Positions 1 to 12,330 of a stretch of 64,000 nucleotides of DNA are shown one piece after another. Under the pieces are notes generated by a model, which saw nothing but the letters and a program-made list of their open reading frames with translations, had not been told where the DNA came from and ran no database searches. Position numbers and translations under genes: made by a program. This DNA comes from Eumeta japonica (taxonomy: Eukaryota > Arthropoda > Insecta > Lepidoptera > Psychidae), in contig BGZK01000295.1 of assembly GCA_005406025.1 (NCBI GenBank), positions 186,001 to 250,000 of the forward strand, read 5' to 3'. Each line of letters begins with the position of its first letter. The first letter of the stretch is position 1.

Positions 1-59
1 TAAATGTATAAATCTATTTACTTCGACAATGCTCGCTTTCTAACGACACAAAGTCAATA

Positions 60-555
60 AACCGTAAGAGTAAAGTGTGATTTGCGGGAGATGGTGAGCG
101 CAATGAATTTTTCTATAATGAAATGGGGTATGAAAGTAAACAACTGTGAAACTAAGGTTATGATGTTTGAAAGTAGAACTAATGCGGTGGAGTTGTGACC
201 TCTACGTAGTATGTGTGGAGTGATTTGACACATAGATGTGATAACAGTGTTGGCATAGAGCACTGTGGTTTGAAGGAAGATCTAATGACCAAAGTATAAA
301 AAGATATGTTGCAGTGGTTTGGATATCTGGAAAGGATTATTGAAAGTGGACTGACAAAACAAATCTATTGAGCGAATGTGTGTTACGCCAAATCGGTGGC
401 ATATTAAGAAGGGGCTAAATTTTAAGCATCCAAGCCGATGAGCTTGCACGAAAAGCGACGTCAGCGAAGCGAGAGACAGATATGCAAAGATCGGACCATG
501 TGGAAATCTATAGTCTCTACCTGTCCTTCTGGGAAGGAGGCGTGAGTTTGTATTA
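60..555 (+). pseudogene. RTE-type LINE, C-terminal end of ORF2 (decayed)
   Basis: This is the tail of a non-LTR retrotransposon polyprotein, downstream of the reverse-transcriptase core. Read across several frames, the plus strand gives a stretch with LRSMCGV (about 205-225), then LQWFGYLERI (about 310-335), and finally CKDRTMWKSIVS followed by PSGKEA and a stop (about 490-545). This order (CGV, WFGH-ER, then a KDR..W..V terminal block) is the known C-terminal signature of insect RTE-like elements. Stops and frameshifts interrupt all of it, so it is dead. The RT catalytic region is absent. The 5' limit is uncertain. A second, shorter fragment of the same domain lies at 17.7 kb. Confidence 0.7.
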
Positions 556-769
556 TTACTATCGTTATTAAAATCAAATGTGTGTAAGAACTAAAAAACT
601 ACAATGTAAAATTTAATATAAAAAAATGTATTGATATAGGACATTGTACAAAATCAGTTGTCAAAAAGCATAGCTGGAGTGCATAAAATTTCGAGACTTA
701 GACTGCAAGACAACTGCTGCTTAGTGTGTATGTATAAGTTTCTATTATAATAAGTTCTATTTTGATTTT

Positions 770-1520
770 AGAGTTCTGAGCCAAAATGGCAAAAACTGAA
801 ACTTTACAGTTTCGTCATGACCTTCCGTGCGTCCGTCTGTGACAGGCATTTTACTCAAAAACTATAAAATTTTTATCGATAAAATTTATAGTGTAGGTGT
901 CTTGTATAAGCCGTTACTTAGTTTGGTGGTTAAATTAAAAAAAAATATTTCTAGGAGGCACTCCACACATGTAAAAGAAGCTAAAAAAAATTTTTTCAGC
1001 GAACATCAACGAGTGGCTCATATTTCGACAATTCTTTCACAAAAATTTTAAAGTTTCAAAGCGATCTTTCTGATTATGTATATAAATTCGATAATGATTG
1101 TTCCGAAAGTTGCAGAAATTGTCCCCTCTCTCTATTTTTTGAAATTGTATGTCCTGAAATATGAAAAAAATAACGAAGACAACGCTTAATACATACTTTC
1201 AACGAAAATTATTTTTAAAATGGCCAGTTTTACTGTTTTCGTTTTATTGTTGAAACACTACGCTTCTCAACAAAAGGATAATACGAAGATACGCTCTTTT
1301 GCTGTTGCACTTTAGTTTACACTAGTTTAATAATAATACTCGACACACCTATTTGTTTTTCTAGTTATAGGCAACTGAAATACTTATAACTATTTTGTGC
1401 GGGAAACATGTAACAAGTGTAACAACGTACTTTTAATCTGTAATGCATTTCTTTGTAATAATGGCTTCGGAACCCTATGAGGAGCATTGTCCGACATGCT
1501 CTTGGTCAGTTTTTTTTTTT
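770..1520 (+). repeat. Dispersed lepidopteran-type repeat A, copy 1
   Basis: This non-coding repeat begins with a GAGTTCTGAGCC motif and ends near 1465-1520 with TTCGGAACCCT followed by CCGACATGCTCTTGG and a T-run. Those ends form a short imperfect inverted repeat of the GGTTCCG/CGGAACC type. Just inside the 5' end is the phrase TTCGTCATGACCTTCCGTGCGTCCGTCTGT. Small open frames inside it look accidental. The whole unit recurs on the opposite strand at 4464-5118, sharing for example the CTCAACAAAAGGA block near 1265-1280. Repeats with this layout are abundant in lepidopteran genomes; their transposon class is not clear to me. Confidence 0.75.
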
Positions 1521-3389
1521 TATTTTCTTGTTCTAGTGACAAATGATAACAAAAGATGATTTTTCAATAATTTCGAAAAGTAATTTTAAAACTACAGCTG
1601 TTTAAACCACGTGGTCTATATATAAACATACAGAAATTCAATTTTCGATTGAAGAATTTATGAATGCGGGCGTTAAAATACAGTGCTTAGCAATTTTTCT
1701 GAAACATTTTACAACGTTTTATTATTTTATAACGTTACGATTGTTAGAAAAATTCGATAAATATTGAGATAATGTCCATACAGATCTAGACTCATCTAAT
1801 TGTGCACTAATCCCCAATCGTGATTAACCTAACTTAACCTAATCCCCAATCGTGATTAGATCCCCAACCGATTTCTAGTCAACATTGCGGTCGGTATTGA
1901 CGTCGAAACCAGAGCTGAGACGGATTTCATTCTGTCCCGAACTTTCAGTCCCGAAAAGAGAATAGGGATGTACTCTATTTGTCCAATCGGACAAACTAGA
2001 CATGCATTGTTTGCAATATAGACGAAAATATTCGCCATTCGGAAAGGCTATACGATCGCTGGGATAGAACCTTTCTAGAGATGTTGACATTACCATTTCG
2101 ATGTGTCGATTATTCTAGTTCTTTTGCGGATTTCTTCTTACCGAAAAGTCCTAGGGTAGCGTTTCCTATTCCATGTTGAGTGATGCTAAGCTGGGTAACG
2201 AGACCTACATTCAGGGATCACCTCTGATATTTGCATATCCTCGGGGGCAGCGCGTATTGTTCTAAAATTAATTAAATTTTATGAGCCCGCCTTTCACGGA
2301 TAACGAAATACGGTCTGCCTAATCATGTAGTTTAGTCTGCTTCAAATAGAGTTTTTTTGTAGACAGTTTCGATTGTATTCTACAATCGACTTCAGCCACT
2401 ATAGGAGCGGATAAGGCATAGATAAAATTTTCATTTACTCCATATTTTTAGAGATATTTTGTACTATTAAAAAAATAATTTCTCAGACAATAAAAATATT
2501 GAAAACATTAATCGCAAAATAACACACATGAGAACAGGGTTGGCACTTGACATCCGGAACGTCATTTAACAAGATGACTCGAAAGAAGAAGCTGCATGTC
2601 TATGGCCGAGCTCATAAACCTCAGGAAAGAAGAAAGCCTTAAGAGCAAGTTTAGGTGTAATAAACCCTAATTAAAATTACTGAGTATTGTCTCGCAGATA
2701 AGAGCCGTAAGTTTAATTTGATGAGTATTTCAGAATATCATTCTGAAATATTTAACTTCTTGTAGGGGTTTTAATTTATTACTTAATTAAAATTTAATTT
2801 CAATAAGTGTAGTAGATTATTTGAAGTTGGACTTTCTTCGTCTATCCTGAGATAAGGAATAATAAATGAATGTAAAGTGGAATAATTTTATAAGAGCATT
2901 TACAGAAACTACCCACCCAAGCAACAAAAAGCTGTAACTTGAGAAGGAATTAAGAAAGTCAATGAAAAGAAGTTCGAAGAGTGAGGCATAGTAATGAAGA
3001 CTTTATAAACCAAGGTCCCCAAGATCAAAATCTAAGTTAAAGTGCTGTCCTGTGTTGTTCGTCACTTAAGTTCATATAAATGGAAATAGATTTCGTAAGG
3101 ATTTTTTTCTGATCAAAATTACTAATGAACGATCTTGATTAGGAAAACATCTTTACTTATTGTCGCTTACTGGAAATAATCCATGAACAGCTTAATTAGT
3201 GCCTCAGTACCAGATAGATTAAAATGTTTAATATGGTAAATTAAAAAGGAGAAATAAACATGTCTAATTAAATTAAAATAATCTAATATCTGAAATATGT
3301 AAGTTGAAATATAATATATATATCATGTATTATTAGTAAATGTTCCATTTAATATCTCTCAAATACAGTTAGGATCAAAGAATCCCTGT
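1521..3389. other. Unassigned AT-rich stretch
   Basis: No gene or named mobile element was recognised. Overlapping minus-strand frames at about 1856-2096 have no recognisable domain. A somewhat GC-richer patch at about 1860-2260 might be an old element too decayed to name. The only clear structure is the short direct repeat at 1807-1858. Confidence 0.4.
1807..1858. repeat. 20-bp perfect direct repeat, period 32
   Basis: The sequence CTAATCCCCAATCGTGATTA occurs at 1807-1826 and again at 1839-1858. The 12 bases between contain CCTAA-like words but do not form a telomeric array. Confidence 0.8.
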
Positions 3390-3425
3390 ACTGGTTGAGC
3401 GGTTGAACTCAGCCGCTCAACCAGT
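3390..3425. repeat. Hairpin, 13-bp perfect arms, 10-nt loop
   Basis: ACTGGTTGAGCGG at 3390-3402 is the exact reverse complement of 3413-3425. No gene lies next to it, so a transcription-terminator role cannot be argued. Confidence 0.8.
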
Positions 3426-4463
3426 CCAGTATGTCCATCATCGTGGACGTACGTAAGTATACATAAGGAGTAACATTCGTAGGGACAATCACAGAGCATA
3501 AGATAATAATCTTCTCTCCATAAATTAAATTTTTTTCTGAAGCAATTCTTACAACTCAACGAGTAACTACTCGGGTCCCTGAACGTAGCACCGTGTCATC
3601 AACGTGTTTTGTCATTATCGTATCATCATAAAACGCTGTCCAACGATTCATTGACCATTGATGTCTGTTTAAAAAAACACCTCCAGACCTTCTCTGTTTA
3701 AAAAAACAGAACTGAAACTAAAATCAATCATTTTTATTAAGATGTTAGTAGATGAAGTTTGCGTGGTAATTTTTGATTAAATAAATAAGTAATATGCTCA
3801 TTGAAAAAATAATATACATTCATCGAATGATTTATATTAAGCGTTTAGGTATTTTCCCTTATTATATATATGTATATATATATATTGTAAATTTTGACAT
3901 GTCCCTGTATTAAAATCATAACTATTGTATCAGTTGATTTTCAAAATATTTAAGCAACTTTTCAATACATTACTGAATTTCGTAAAGATAATTAATAACG
4001 GCAGTTTGTGATAACGTATATAACGTACTTATTTTTTAACGATGCAAGTCCAAATAGTTTTTTTTTTAATTTCACATAACTATTAATCGGATGCAGGTTG
4101 TCGACGTCGAAGTGTAGCATCCACTGCGATCGACGTCCGACATCGGTTAGCACTCACGGCAGAGCTCCGGCCGCTCGTCGACAAAGGCCTCGCTCCAAAT
4201 ATTTGATGAAGTGGACTAGTGCGAGCCTAAACAGCCTCTGATTCGATGGGAGGTTTCTTGAAATTTTGCAAGGGTTGAGGGAAGATTTAATATTATTGAA
4301 TTTGGCGCCAAAGGAAAGTGATACTGAAAAATAAATTATGAAAGAAAGCTGGTGTTGTTGCGTCGTAGTTGTTGTGTAGGTATGTATCTATACGCACATT
4401 TTCTTTTTTTATTTATTCTTTTCGAAAACTAATTCTAATTCCAATATTTATGATCATTTATAA
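3426..4463. other. Unassigned AT-rich stretch with one GC-rich patch
   Basis: Mostly AT-rich, with a TA-rich simple repeat near 3860-3890. A patch at about 4090-4250 is markedly GC-richer, with many CG dinucleotides and repeated GTCGAC/CGACGTC words. It could be a regulatory block. No coding signal was recognised. Confidence 0.4.
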
Positions 4464-5118
4464 CAAAAAAAAAGAAACAAACCGAGAGAATGTAGGATCA
4501 TGCTCATTATAGGATTCTGAGTCATTATTACAAAAAAAATACATTACAGATGAAAAAAAAGCAAGTAGTGTAGCAGCAAAAGAGCGTATCTTCATGGCAC
4601 TTACGTCCTTTTGTTGAGAAGCGCAGTTTTTCGGCAATAACTCAAATAAAGTATATCCGATAATATTCCACATAACTTTCGTTGAAAGTATTTATTAAGC
4701 GTTATCTTCCTAAATTGTTTCATAATTTTTGAACTTAAAGATTTAAAAAATAAAGAGGGGGTAGTGACACAATTTGTGCGACTTTTGGTGTGATTATTTC
4801 CGACAATATCCACTTAATTAAAAACTTGCTAAAAAAATTTTAATTTTTTTAAAAAGAACTTTCGAACTATGTGGCACACGTTGATGGTTGCTGAAAATTT
4901 TTTTTTTTTTACCTTCTGTTACATGTATGGAGTGCCACTCTAGAAAATTTTTCCTTTTGTTATATAACTACTAAACTTATGCAAGACATCTACATTATAA
5001 ATTTCATCAACATACAATTTGCAGTTTTTGAGTAAATTGTCTGAGACATACGGACCGACGGAGGGACGGACGGACATGACGAAACTTCCTTTTATGCCAT
5101 TTTGGTTCGGGACTCTAA
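4464..5118 (-). repeat. Dispersed lepidopteran-type repeat A, copy 2 (inverted)
   Basis: The reverse complement follows copy 1 (770-1520) through most of its length: a TCCCGAACCAAAATGGC start, the TTCGTCATGTCCGTCCGTCC block, TTTACTCAAAAACTGCAAA, GGCACTCCATACATGTAA, the CTCAACAAAAGGACG block and an ATCCTACATTCTC tail with a T-run. Opposite orientation relative to copy 1 gives a long, imperfect inverted pair about 3 kb apart. The frames inside it, such as 4601-4813 and 4940-5170 on the minus strand, belong to the repeat and not to a gene. Confidence 0.75.
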
Positions 5119-7029
5119 TAAAACATAAATTTAAAAACCAACTTTTAATAAATATCATCCAAATTATCACATATTTTGGTTTAATTTCTTATGTATACAA
5201 AAACAACAAACCTCATTTCAATGCGAGTCTATAGTGCACACGCCACCCCACACCGGTGAAGCACTACCACATATAAATGCAGTACGAATACGCTGTATGC
5301 AAATACGCGTGATCAGCATTTAGTACGTTAAAAACATTCATATGTGTGTTTCGTAAGCCTCAAAGGTAACTGCGATGGTATAACAGCTAAGAAACAAACA
5401 TCGGAGTATGAAAACAACGGACCGGTAATTGTAGGAAATTAGTTCAGTTATTTTCCGAGCCGTCAACGTCGCGTTATTTCGCCTAAAGCTAGCGACAAAC
5501 TTTTTTCTCGTCGACACGGCACGTAACAAAAACTTCGCCGTATCGTACCGTATTTGCAATCAGACCACACGCGATTGCAGAAACGAAAGAGAGCGCATTT
5601 GAATTCTTAATCGCCAAGAAAAAGCACATGCTACTCGTGCGATTCTTCACATCCCCAGATTATCCAAGAGTCAGAGCCGCCGAAATTTAGTGTTAAGTAG
5701 TAGAGCAACCGATCTTTGCTTGACGTCTTTCGAATTATCCGTGAAAATATGACAACTTTACGTAATATGTGAAGTTTACCTATGTAATTAATTCACTTTG
5801 TGGTGCTATTTTTTATTGAGAACCAGTAATATAGCAACAATGTGATTACTTTAGAATGTTATGGATTGGCGCTAAATAAAGCATTTATATTTTTTTTCCG
5901 TTTTTGGTTTTTCAACAAAGGAGGAACATAGGAAGTCATTTTGTCAAATCAAAAGATCTGTCATAAAAAATGACAAATTCGTTGTTCTGTATGAAAATTT
6001 GTGTCGAAAGTTCAATTTAGAATATCAAAAGGTCACGGGTACAATTTTTCAAAACTTCCAATTATTTTCGTATGCAATAGGAAATAGACGTTATGGTGAT
6101 TTCCAAAAAAAATGTATTTTTCTTGTAAAAACACTAAATAAATAACAGTTCTCCGATAACATGATTGGAATTATTGGGATCGACCTCAAATATTTAGCGT
6201 TCACATTAAATTGTAATATTTTGTCATTGTTTTGTGATGCTTATCAGCTTTAATACAGCATTATCAACGTCGAAAAATATAATTTTCTACAACTTTGCTA
6301 TGTCCTGAACAAAATAGTGACAATCATTACAGAACATCGCTATAGTTTCACTCGAAGCAATAGTTGTTATTTAAGATGTGTGATGAAAATTTAATGTCTG
6401 TTCTTCAACAGGTCTGTACACAGTAGATACATATCTGTACATTACAAAAGTTTTGAAAAAGGAAGTCGACTTTTAGATGTATCCGAATTCGAAACAATCA
6501 TTTTTAAAGTTCATGCCCATCTGTCTCTTTTAATGGCTTTCATTATAGTTTGTTAAACAGAGCCAGTGCTTACGATTGGCAGTCAAAAAATGTAACTTGC
6601 CTATGAGCATAATCAGAATATTATTCTTTTAACGGGATTTAAATTATAAGAGGTCGGTATTCTTACATATATACTTATTATGTTTCAGTATCGAATCAAT
6701 AAAAGTGGTCGCATTTGAAGTCAAGACAGTGATATGATTCGAAACGAACAGTGAAGTAGCGGACTGTAACTAGTCACTTAAACAAAATAAATACAGTACC
6801 AGGACATATTTTTTAAAAATATCTTAATAAAATTGCCGGCGCACCTAATAATCATGAAAATACGTGAATCGGTTCACTGAAAAAAAAGCTGACGAGTTGT
6901 AAAAAGTGCCGTGTATAATTTAAATAAGCAATCGTACCACGTTTTGGAGGAATTTTAGATGGTAATATTAGGACAGTCTTAAAAAAACATTCTCGAGTAT
7001 CTTTTTCTTGGGAAAAACTGACATTTAGC
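5119..7029. other. Unassigned AT-rich stretch
   Basis: No gene or known element was recognised apart from the 80-bp block at 5801-5880. The part at about 5230-5700 is slightly GC-richer and carries only short frames without a recognisable domain. Confidence 0.4.
5801..5880 (+). repeat. 80-bp repeat block shared with 57341-57420
   Basis: Compared without gaps to the reverse complement of 57341-57420, about 66 of 80 positions agree by eye, ending in the identical GGCGCTAAATAAAGC (this copy runs to 5882). It is a small dispersed repeat of unknown class. Confidence 0.7.
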
Positions 7030-7225
7030 CATGTGAGAAACGTCTAGTGTTGTCAGCCGTAACTTGATGAGGTTGTAGCTCGGAATGCATCGCGGGAGCT
7101 GACACGTGTTACAGAGCACTCGGCGCTCTTGTGACATAAATCAAAACAGTATCGCTTTTACGTGAAAGCCACGAAATTCGATAGCGGACGACTGTTGATG
7201 ACGTCGCCACATCTGAGAGTGTGGT
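7030..7225. promoter_or_regulatory. GC-richer block, possible regulatory DNA
   Basis: This block has more G+C and more CG than the AT-rich DNA on both sides and shows no mobile-element resemblance. It carries GACACGTG and TGACGTCGCC (CRE/ATF-like core). The regulatory role is inferred from composition and motifs only. Confidence 0.25.
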
Positions 7226-7559
7226 GTATATCATAAGTATAATATACCAAATAGCGTACTTTCTACTGAAACATTTAAATAATTCCGTTGTGAAATTGAA
7301 GTTTTGTTGTTGTATTTAAATATAAAAAATATTTTGAGAGGAATATTTTGATTTGTTTTGTGCAGAGCTAGCTGTATTATCACTGGAAACTTTAAAAAAA
7401 AATGTCCTATTTTAAATTTGAACAAAGAAAGTAAATTTAGTATAGAGTAAGTAAATTTTGTATAGAGAATATATTGGATGGCAGATATTGAATTTCATTA
7501 TCATAATGAATAATGCCCTTCTAATCCCTACATACTCATAATATCAAATTATTGCGAGT

Positions 7560-8100
7560 TCATCGGGGTTTTGGAGCTTACTTGTCTTTTGACCATGATC
7601 TTTTTCGCACATTCTTCTTGTAGTAATCCATTTTTCATCACCAATCTTTTCAAAAACGGTTCGGTTTCATTACGTTTCAATAGGTAATCGAAAATGAGTA
7701 CACGATTTATTAGATTTCTTTCAGTGAGCTCGTGTGGGTCCCAAGTATTGAGCTTTTTTGAATATCAAGTTTTTTTCAAATGGATCAAAACAGTTTTGTG
7801 GTCAACCCCCAGCTCTTCACCTGTGTCGTAAGAACTAATACGCCGATCTTGCTCTACTTTCTAAAAAATGGTATCGACTTTATCCGTAACCGGACGACCA
7901 TCCAACGCGAGGTTCATTTTCGACATAAAAATTACCGGACTGAAAACGCTTGAACCAGTTTTGTGCTAATCTTACCGACACTGCATTAAGTCTATAATTT
8001 TTTTCACGGCTTGTGTTACATTTCTCTCTTTTTGTAATAAAACTTTAAAATGTCTCGAAATTCTACGTTAGATTCACAAATTTTGGTGGACAGAAAAACA
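7560..8100 (-). pseudogene. mariner transposase, 5' two-thirds, broken
   Basis: A mariner-family transposase would bind the element ends and cut and paste through a DD34D catalytic triad. On the minus strand, in shifting frames, I see KFYYKK (about 8025-8045), AQNWFKRFQSGNF (about 7930-7968), then ..DKVDTIF.. , EELGVDHKTV (about 7790-7820), TWDPHELTERN (about 7720-7755), the RNETEPFLKR block and GDEKWI (about 7625-7642). PHEL and GDEKW are hallmark mariner motifs. The Asp of GDEKW (codon at 7637-7639) is the first catalytic residue and is kept. The coding match stops near 7560 after KK-MVKR, so the second and third catalytic Asp are missing. Several frameshifts and stops confirm a dead copy. 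It most resembles cecropia-like mariners, from memory. Confidence 0.85.
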
Positions 8101-9150
8101 ATAGAAAAGACACCGTTCTTACTTTTTATATTTCTCTTTACAAATAGAAAAAGCACAAAAATGAAAGAGATTTTAATGCAAATTTTACTTATAAAATATG
8201 AAAAAACCTTTTCCCCGACGTAATATTAGATTTTCATGGTATTGAATCCATTTGGTTCTTCGTCTGATGTAATGTAGCTTTCAGTTTCAGATTTGTTTCT
8301 TCGTTGAATGGACATAGAAATCGTTTTAATTTTATACAATTTAATGTTATAACTAGTTATGTTTTCAAAAAGCTTCCGCAATAAATTCCGTAACTTCAGA
8401 AAACTTAAACACAAGTTATACTATCAAATGAAATTCGTAGATTTAATTGAAATATGATTACAATATTTTTTTTTTTAAATTAGAAAAAATTACAAACACG
8501 GAAATATCAGTTTTGAGCAAAAAGATTCTCCGGCGCTCTATAGCTTTTAGTTAAAAAAACCTAAAAAATTTAACACTTTTAGAATTACGTGAAATATTTT
8601 TTTTATTCTCTGAATATTGTGTTTGCACTTTGAGTGACTTTGAACTATAGGTTTTACACTAATAAATTTGTGGTAAGAAATTATGAAAAAATATTCCGAG
8701 TAAGAAATTACTAATTGTCAGATGTTTTTCTTTACTTATTCTATAGGGCTTGCATTTCCATCCTATTTTGAGACTCTATAAAGGTCAATGTAAACTTCAT
8801 GTTTTGATGATAAATAAGTAAATAAACGCGTTTTTCACAAACATGACTTTTTTTACTGCCATAAATGGAAAACTTGAAATTTCTACAGATTTATATAAGC
8901 AATAAATCCTAATATTTCATAGTCGTTTCAATTTGATACCTCGATCCATTTTTAAGAAAAAGATCTAGTGTTACAAAGAGGGAGGCAAATGGAACAACGA
9001 AATATTCTTACAACAAATTCATTTTTTACTTGAGAGATATGAAGTCGTAAAAAGGTAATAATGCTTTTGTGAAGTGAACAAAAAAAAAATGGAAAACAGC
9101 ACAAAAAACTATACGAAAATCCTTTATTGTTGTACAGTTTAGTGTCCTTC
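8101..9150. other. AT-rich stretch, nothing recognised
   Basis: Very AT-rich with homopolymer runs. I see no gene, no element motif and no strong inverted repeat. Confidence 0.5.
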
Positions 9151-9154
9151 CAAA

Positions 9155-9625
9155 GGTAATATTGTAATGAAACCGCAAACCGAAACTAACAACGGCACTT
9201 CGTTAACAATGCGAGTATATTTTCATGCAAATGGGTACAGCTTTTAAAGGCATCGGCCGCACTTGTTTTTTAAGCGACGAATGCTAATAAGCTGTTTTTA
9301 TTAAAAGCGCATTTTAATCAATTAAATTCATTCTCATTACAAGGTAAGCTAGCAATAAAGCGGACCAGTTGACAGGCCTACACGCAACTTTACTCACCGA
9401 CCCGCCCCCTTTTTGTGCAAACAAACCACCTCGAGTATTTTGATTTGGTGTTGGCTGAATTATTTGCGTCGGGCCACGGGATTCTTGGCTGCGGCCTTTA
9501 AATGCCTGGTTGTTCGTGAACCAATAATACGGCCGATTTTATACTTAGATTTCTACCGTTTAAAGCTTTTTTTTCTTCCGCACGCGACTAATTTCTGTAC
9601 TATTCTTTGGTAGAGGTAATAAAAA
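9155..9625. promoter_or_regulatory. GC-richer block with POU octamer and Runx-like motifs
   Basis: The block stands out from AT-rich flanks and has no mobile-element resemblance. It contains a perfect POU octamer ATGCAAAT at 9225-9232, a Runx-type AACCGCA at 9171-9177 and an AACCACC at about 9425. TAAT-core homeodomain words are frequent at 9280-9330. The short plus frame at 9413-9613 shows no known domain. A conserved enhancer is the likeliest reading, but this is inference. Confidence 0.35.
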
Positions 9626-10250
9626 GCGACGTATTTATATGAATGTAAATAATTGAAAATTGTGAAGGAAATAAAACGTTACATTTTCAATAATTAATGA
9701 TCTTTCAGTTCGTTGTCATAAAAATAGTGTAATTTTATTTGGTCTTTGCGTTAATCTATCGGATAATTTTGATTCTTATTCGATTAAAATTTTTAACTAA
9801 TGAAGTCGTTTTATTTTACCCAAATAGACCGTTAAGTTTTAACCGCAACATCCTGGTTATTATGTTAAGCATCAATGGCGTTATCCATTTATTGGTCAGC
9901 GTATATTGTACGTCAATTCGTTTTTGCAGAGCGAGGCGATTTGTCGAGGCAAATTCTCGTAGACTTCCTGGACTCAGCCAAGATTTATCCCATGGATTCA
10001 AGCGGATCCGAAGCGTATTTGGCGAAGTGCTCCGTCCATTGTGCTGCACTTATTGCACCGACTTGCAACAACACTTTGCACTTTAATACGTCCGCCTACG
10101 CTCGGCGGCTTATGTTGCGGTATTTGATTTTCGAAATACAATAACGTATTTTTTAAGACGGAAATTAAAAAAAAATGTGCGGCCGTCACGGGACGCCCGA
10201 CAGATGTAAAACGTTGAAATCGATGGTTATTAAAAGAATACAACCTATAG
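9626..10250. other. Mixed-composition block with overlapping short frames
   Basis: Three overlapping frames of 77-115 codons (about 9739-10086 +, 9875-10144 +, 9998-10243 -) share this block and none shows a recognisable domain. Their overlap in different frames suggests unbiased, stop-poor DNA and not a gene. The part at 9870-10110 is GC-richer and could be regulatory or the relic of an old insertion. Confidence 0.3.
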
Positions 10251-11580
10251 ATTAATATAGTATAAAATAAATATATTATACTTTTACTGATTTAAAATTT
10301 TCAAGCATTCCAAACAATGTTTTTTTTAAAAACAGTAATATACCATTATTTTATATTTGTACTTTTACAAATAAGATTATTTTGTGGCAACACACTCTTT
10401 TTTCTCTATCATGTAAAAATGTCATTCGACAATTGTTTCTGTTATGGGCTAAATTATAAATATTTGGATATGTAAATGAAAATTAGAAGTTACTTATATA
10501 AAGGTTCGTTGTTATAAATAAGTCTTTTTTTTTGGTTTTGTTGTTTTATGTGAATAATATTAAAAATTGGTTTCGCTTCTAAATTATGTTTCAATTACTA
10601 ACAAAATTGCTATAGTTAATTTTTCTATGTAAAGCATTCTAAACACAATAATTTATTACTGGCCAATCGGTGGCTTATTTTTCTATGATCATCTATAATC
10701 ATGAACGGCGTATTTCGAATAGGATTTCTTAATGCATAAATATGACACATATTGAAAAAGCTTACAGAAAATAAATTTCTTCAGTATGTTAAGTAAGTAG
10801 GCAACCTTGTCGTCATGCTGTTTTTCATCACAGCACGCGACTCAGTATTACCCCCACCGGCGCGCCAATACATGTTTAACAACAAAAAGCTTCTAGTTGT
10901 CACGGGATACGTACGTCGAAAGCTTTTAAAGATTGAAATGCTTTTAAAATAATATGAAAGTTAAAAATAAGCATGGCATTCCCACAATGAAAGTTCGTTG
11001 CCGAGATTGAAGTCGGGAACTGGACCGGTATCAGAACTGACAATGTAAACGAAATTGAAATTAAAAAACACGATCTGTATTAGATTCGCGACTGACAGTG
11101 AAACGCGTACTCTATGAAAAATACTATTTATTGTTTTCCATTCGGACAAAATAGGTGGATAAAATATGGTATATCCGTATTTTTATATGAAAAATAACTT
11201 TATAAAGAAATAAAAAATATATATAAGAAAATATTAAACAATTAGATTGCTCGCCAATATTTAATTTGGTTAGCAGTACAAGTGTGATGTTAAATCATTT
11301 GGACAGCTTGCAGATATTTTTCTGCGATAAATAAAAATTAGACTGCAACCTTTGTGTAGCAAACAATGTTAATATGGTCCACACATTAACCATTTAAAAG
11401 TCAGTTTGTAATATTATGCGTTTGCTTAATAAATAGTTACTCTGCAATATGATTACTGTGGTCAGCAAACTTCACAATTGATCAGCAGAGAAAACATGTC
11501 TATAAATAGTTTGTCTGGTAGGTGTAGATGTTTAAAAACGGATCAAGATATAAATAATTTAATTTGCATTTATATTGAAA
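10251..11580. other. AT-rich stretch, nothing recognised
   Basis: AT-rich throughout except a small patch at about 10810-10880 containing CACCGGCGCGCC. No gene or element motif was found. Confidence 0.45.
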
Positions 11581-11720
11581 AATTGGCAGTTTTCATCAAA
11601 GTCGTCGGAGCGAAAACGGTCACGTGACCGGACGGCCAATCACATGCGAATATTGTCATTCGGCGATAAGTCGCAGTGAAGCTATAACATTATTGCCGTG
11701 TTTGAAAGTGTCTTGTATGC
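11581..11720. promoter_or_regulatory. Block with 14-bp E-box palindrome
   Basis: CGGTCACGTGACCG at 11617-11630 is a perfect palindrome centred on CACGTG, the E-box bound by bHLH-zip factors of the Myc/Max, USF and MITF type. A CCAAT word follows at 11636-11640. The surrounding 100 bp are GC-richer than their flanks. The binding role is inferred from the motif. Confidence 0.35.
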
Positions 11721-12330
11721 CTTTTGATATTTTGCCATTGTTATAAATATAAAATGGCTAATCTTTGGAATTATTATGTCTCCAAAAAATGGTTATACGG
11801 GATCACTATTAAAAAAAAAAGTGATAAACAGAAACATAGATATAGATAAATTATATTGCATATAGACGAACAACTCAAAAGCTTTTAAGTGTGGGATAAT
11901 TTGTTTTTTACATTCAAATAGGTGAAGATGAGCGGAATCTTGCAGATGTTAAAATTAACGCAATGAATTACTAATTGTAGATTTTTCCACACAAACACGG
12001 AAAGGAGAGATTATTTTTTTTAGGATACTGTAGAATTTTATACATTGATATTGTCACAATAATCAAATTAGATTAGCATAAATTATTTCCAAGAGTTCTT
12101 CTAGTAACATAAATTGGACACGCTTTTCGTTATTATTTTTTTTGTTTTAAGTATCATTCATTAAACTTGTGATTTTTATTTTCATAAATACCGAAAATAG
12201 TCTATTTCTCGTCCATAACCGAAAATAGTCTGACAGTAGTAAATTTCTTTTATATTCAATATCGTGATTTTTTTTTCATAAATACCGAAAATAATCTAAT
12301 AAACAAAATAGTGTAATAATACCTCACAGC
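11721..12330. other. AT-rich stretch with a short repeated motif
   Basis: A motif with core CCGAAAATA appears three times: at 12181-12203, 12215-12231 and 12275-12297. The first and third copies share TTCATAAATACCGAAAATA. Nothing else was recognised. Confidence 0.5.

Noticed and set aside
1827..1841. Interstitial telomeric repeat (CCTAA words)
   Set aside because: Only two or three degenerate words, not an array, within a local duplication.
4601..5234. Several 70-76 codon frames near 4.6-5.2 kb
   Set aside because: They belong largely to dispersed repeat A, whose other copy at 0.8-1.5 kb does not keep them open.
9739..10243. Three overlapping open frames up to 115 codons
   Set aside because: They overlap in different frames and strands, have no recognisable domain and are not flanked by clear splice sites.
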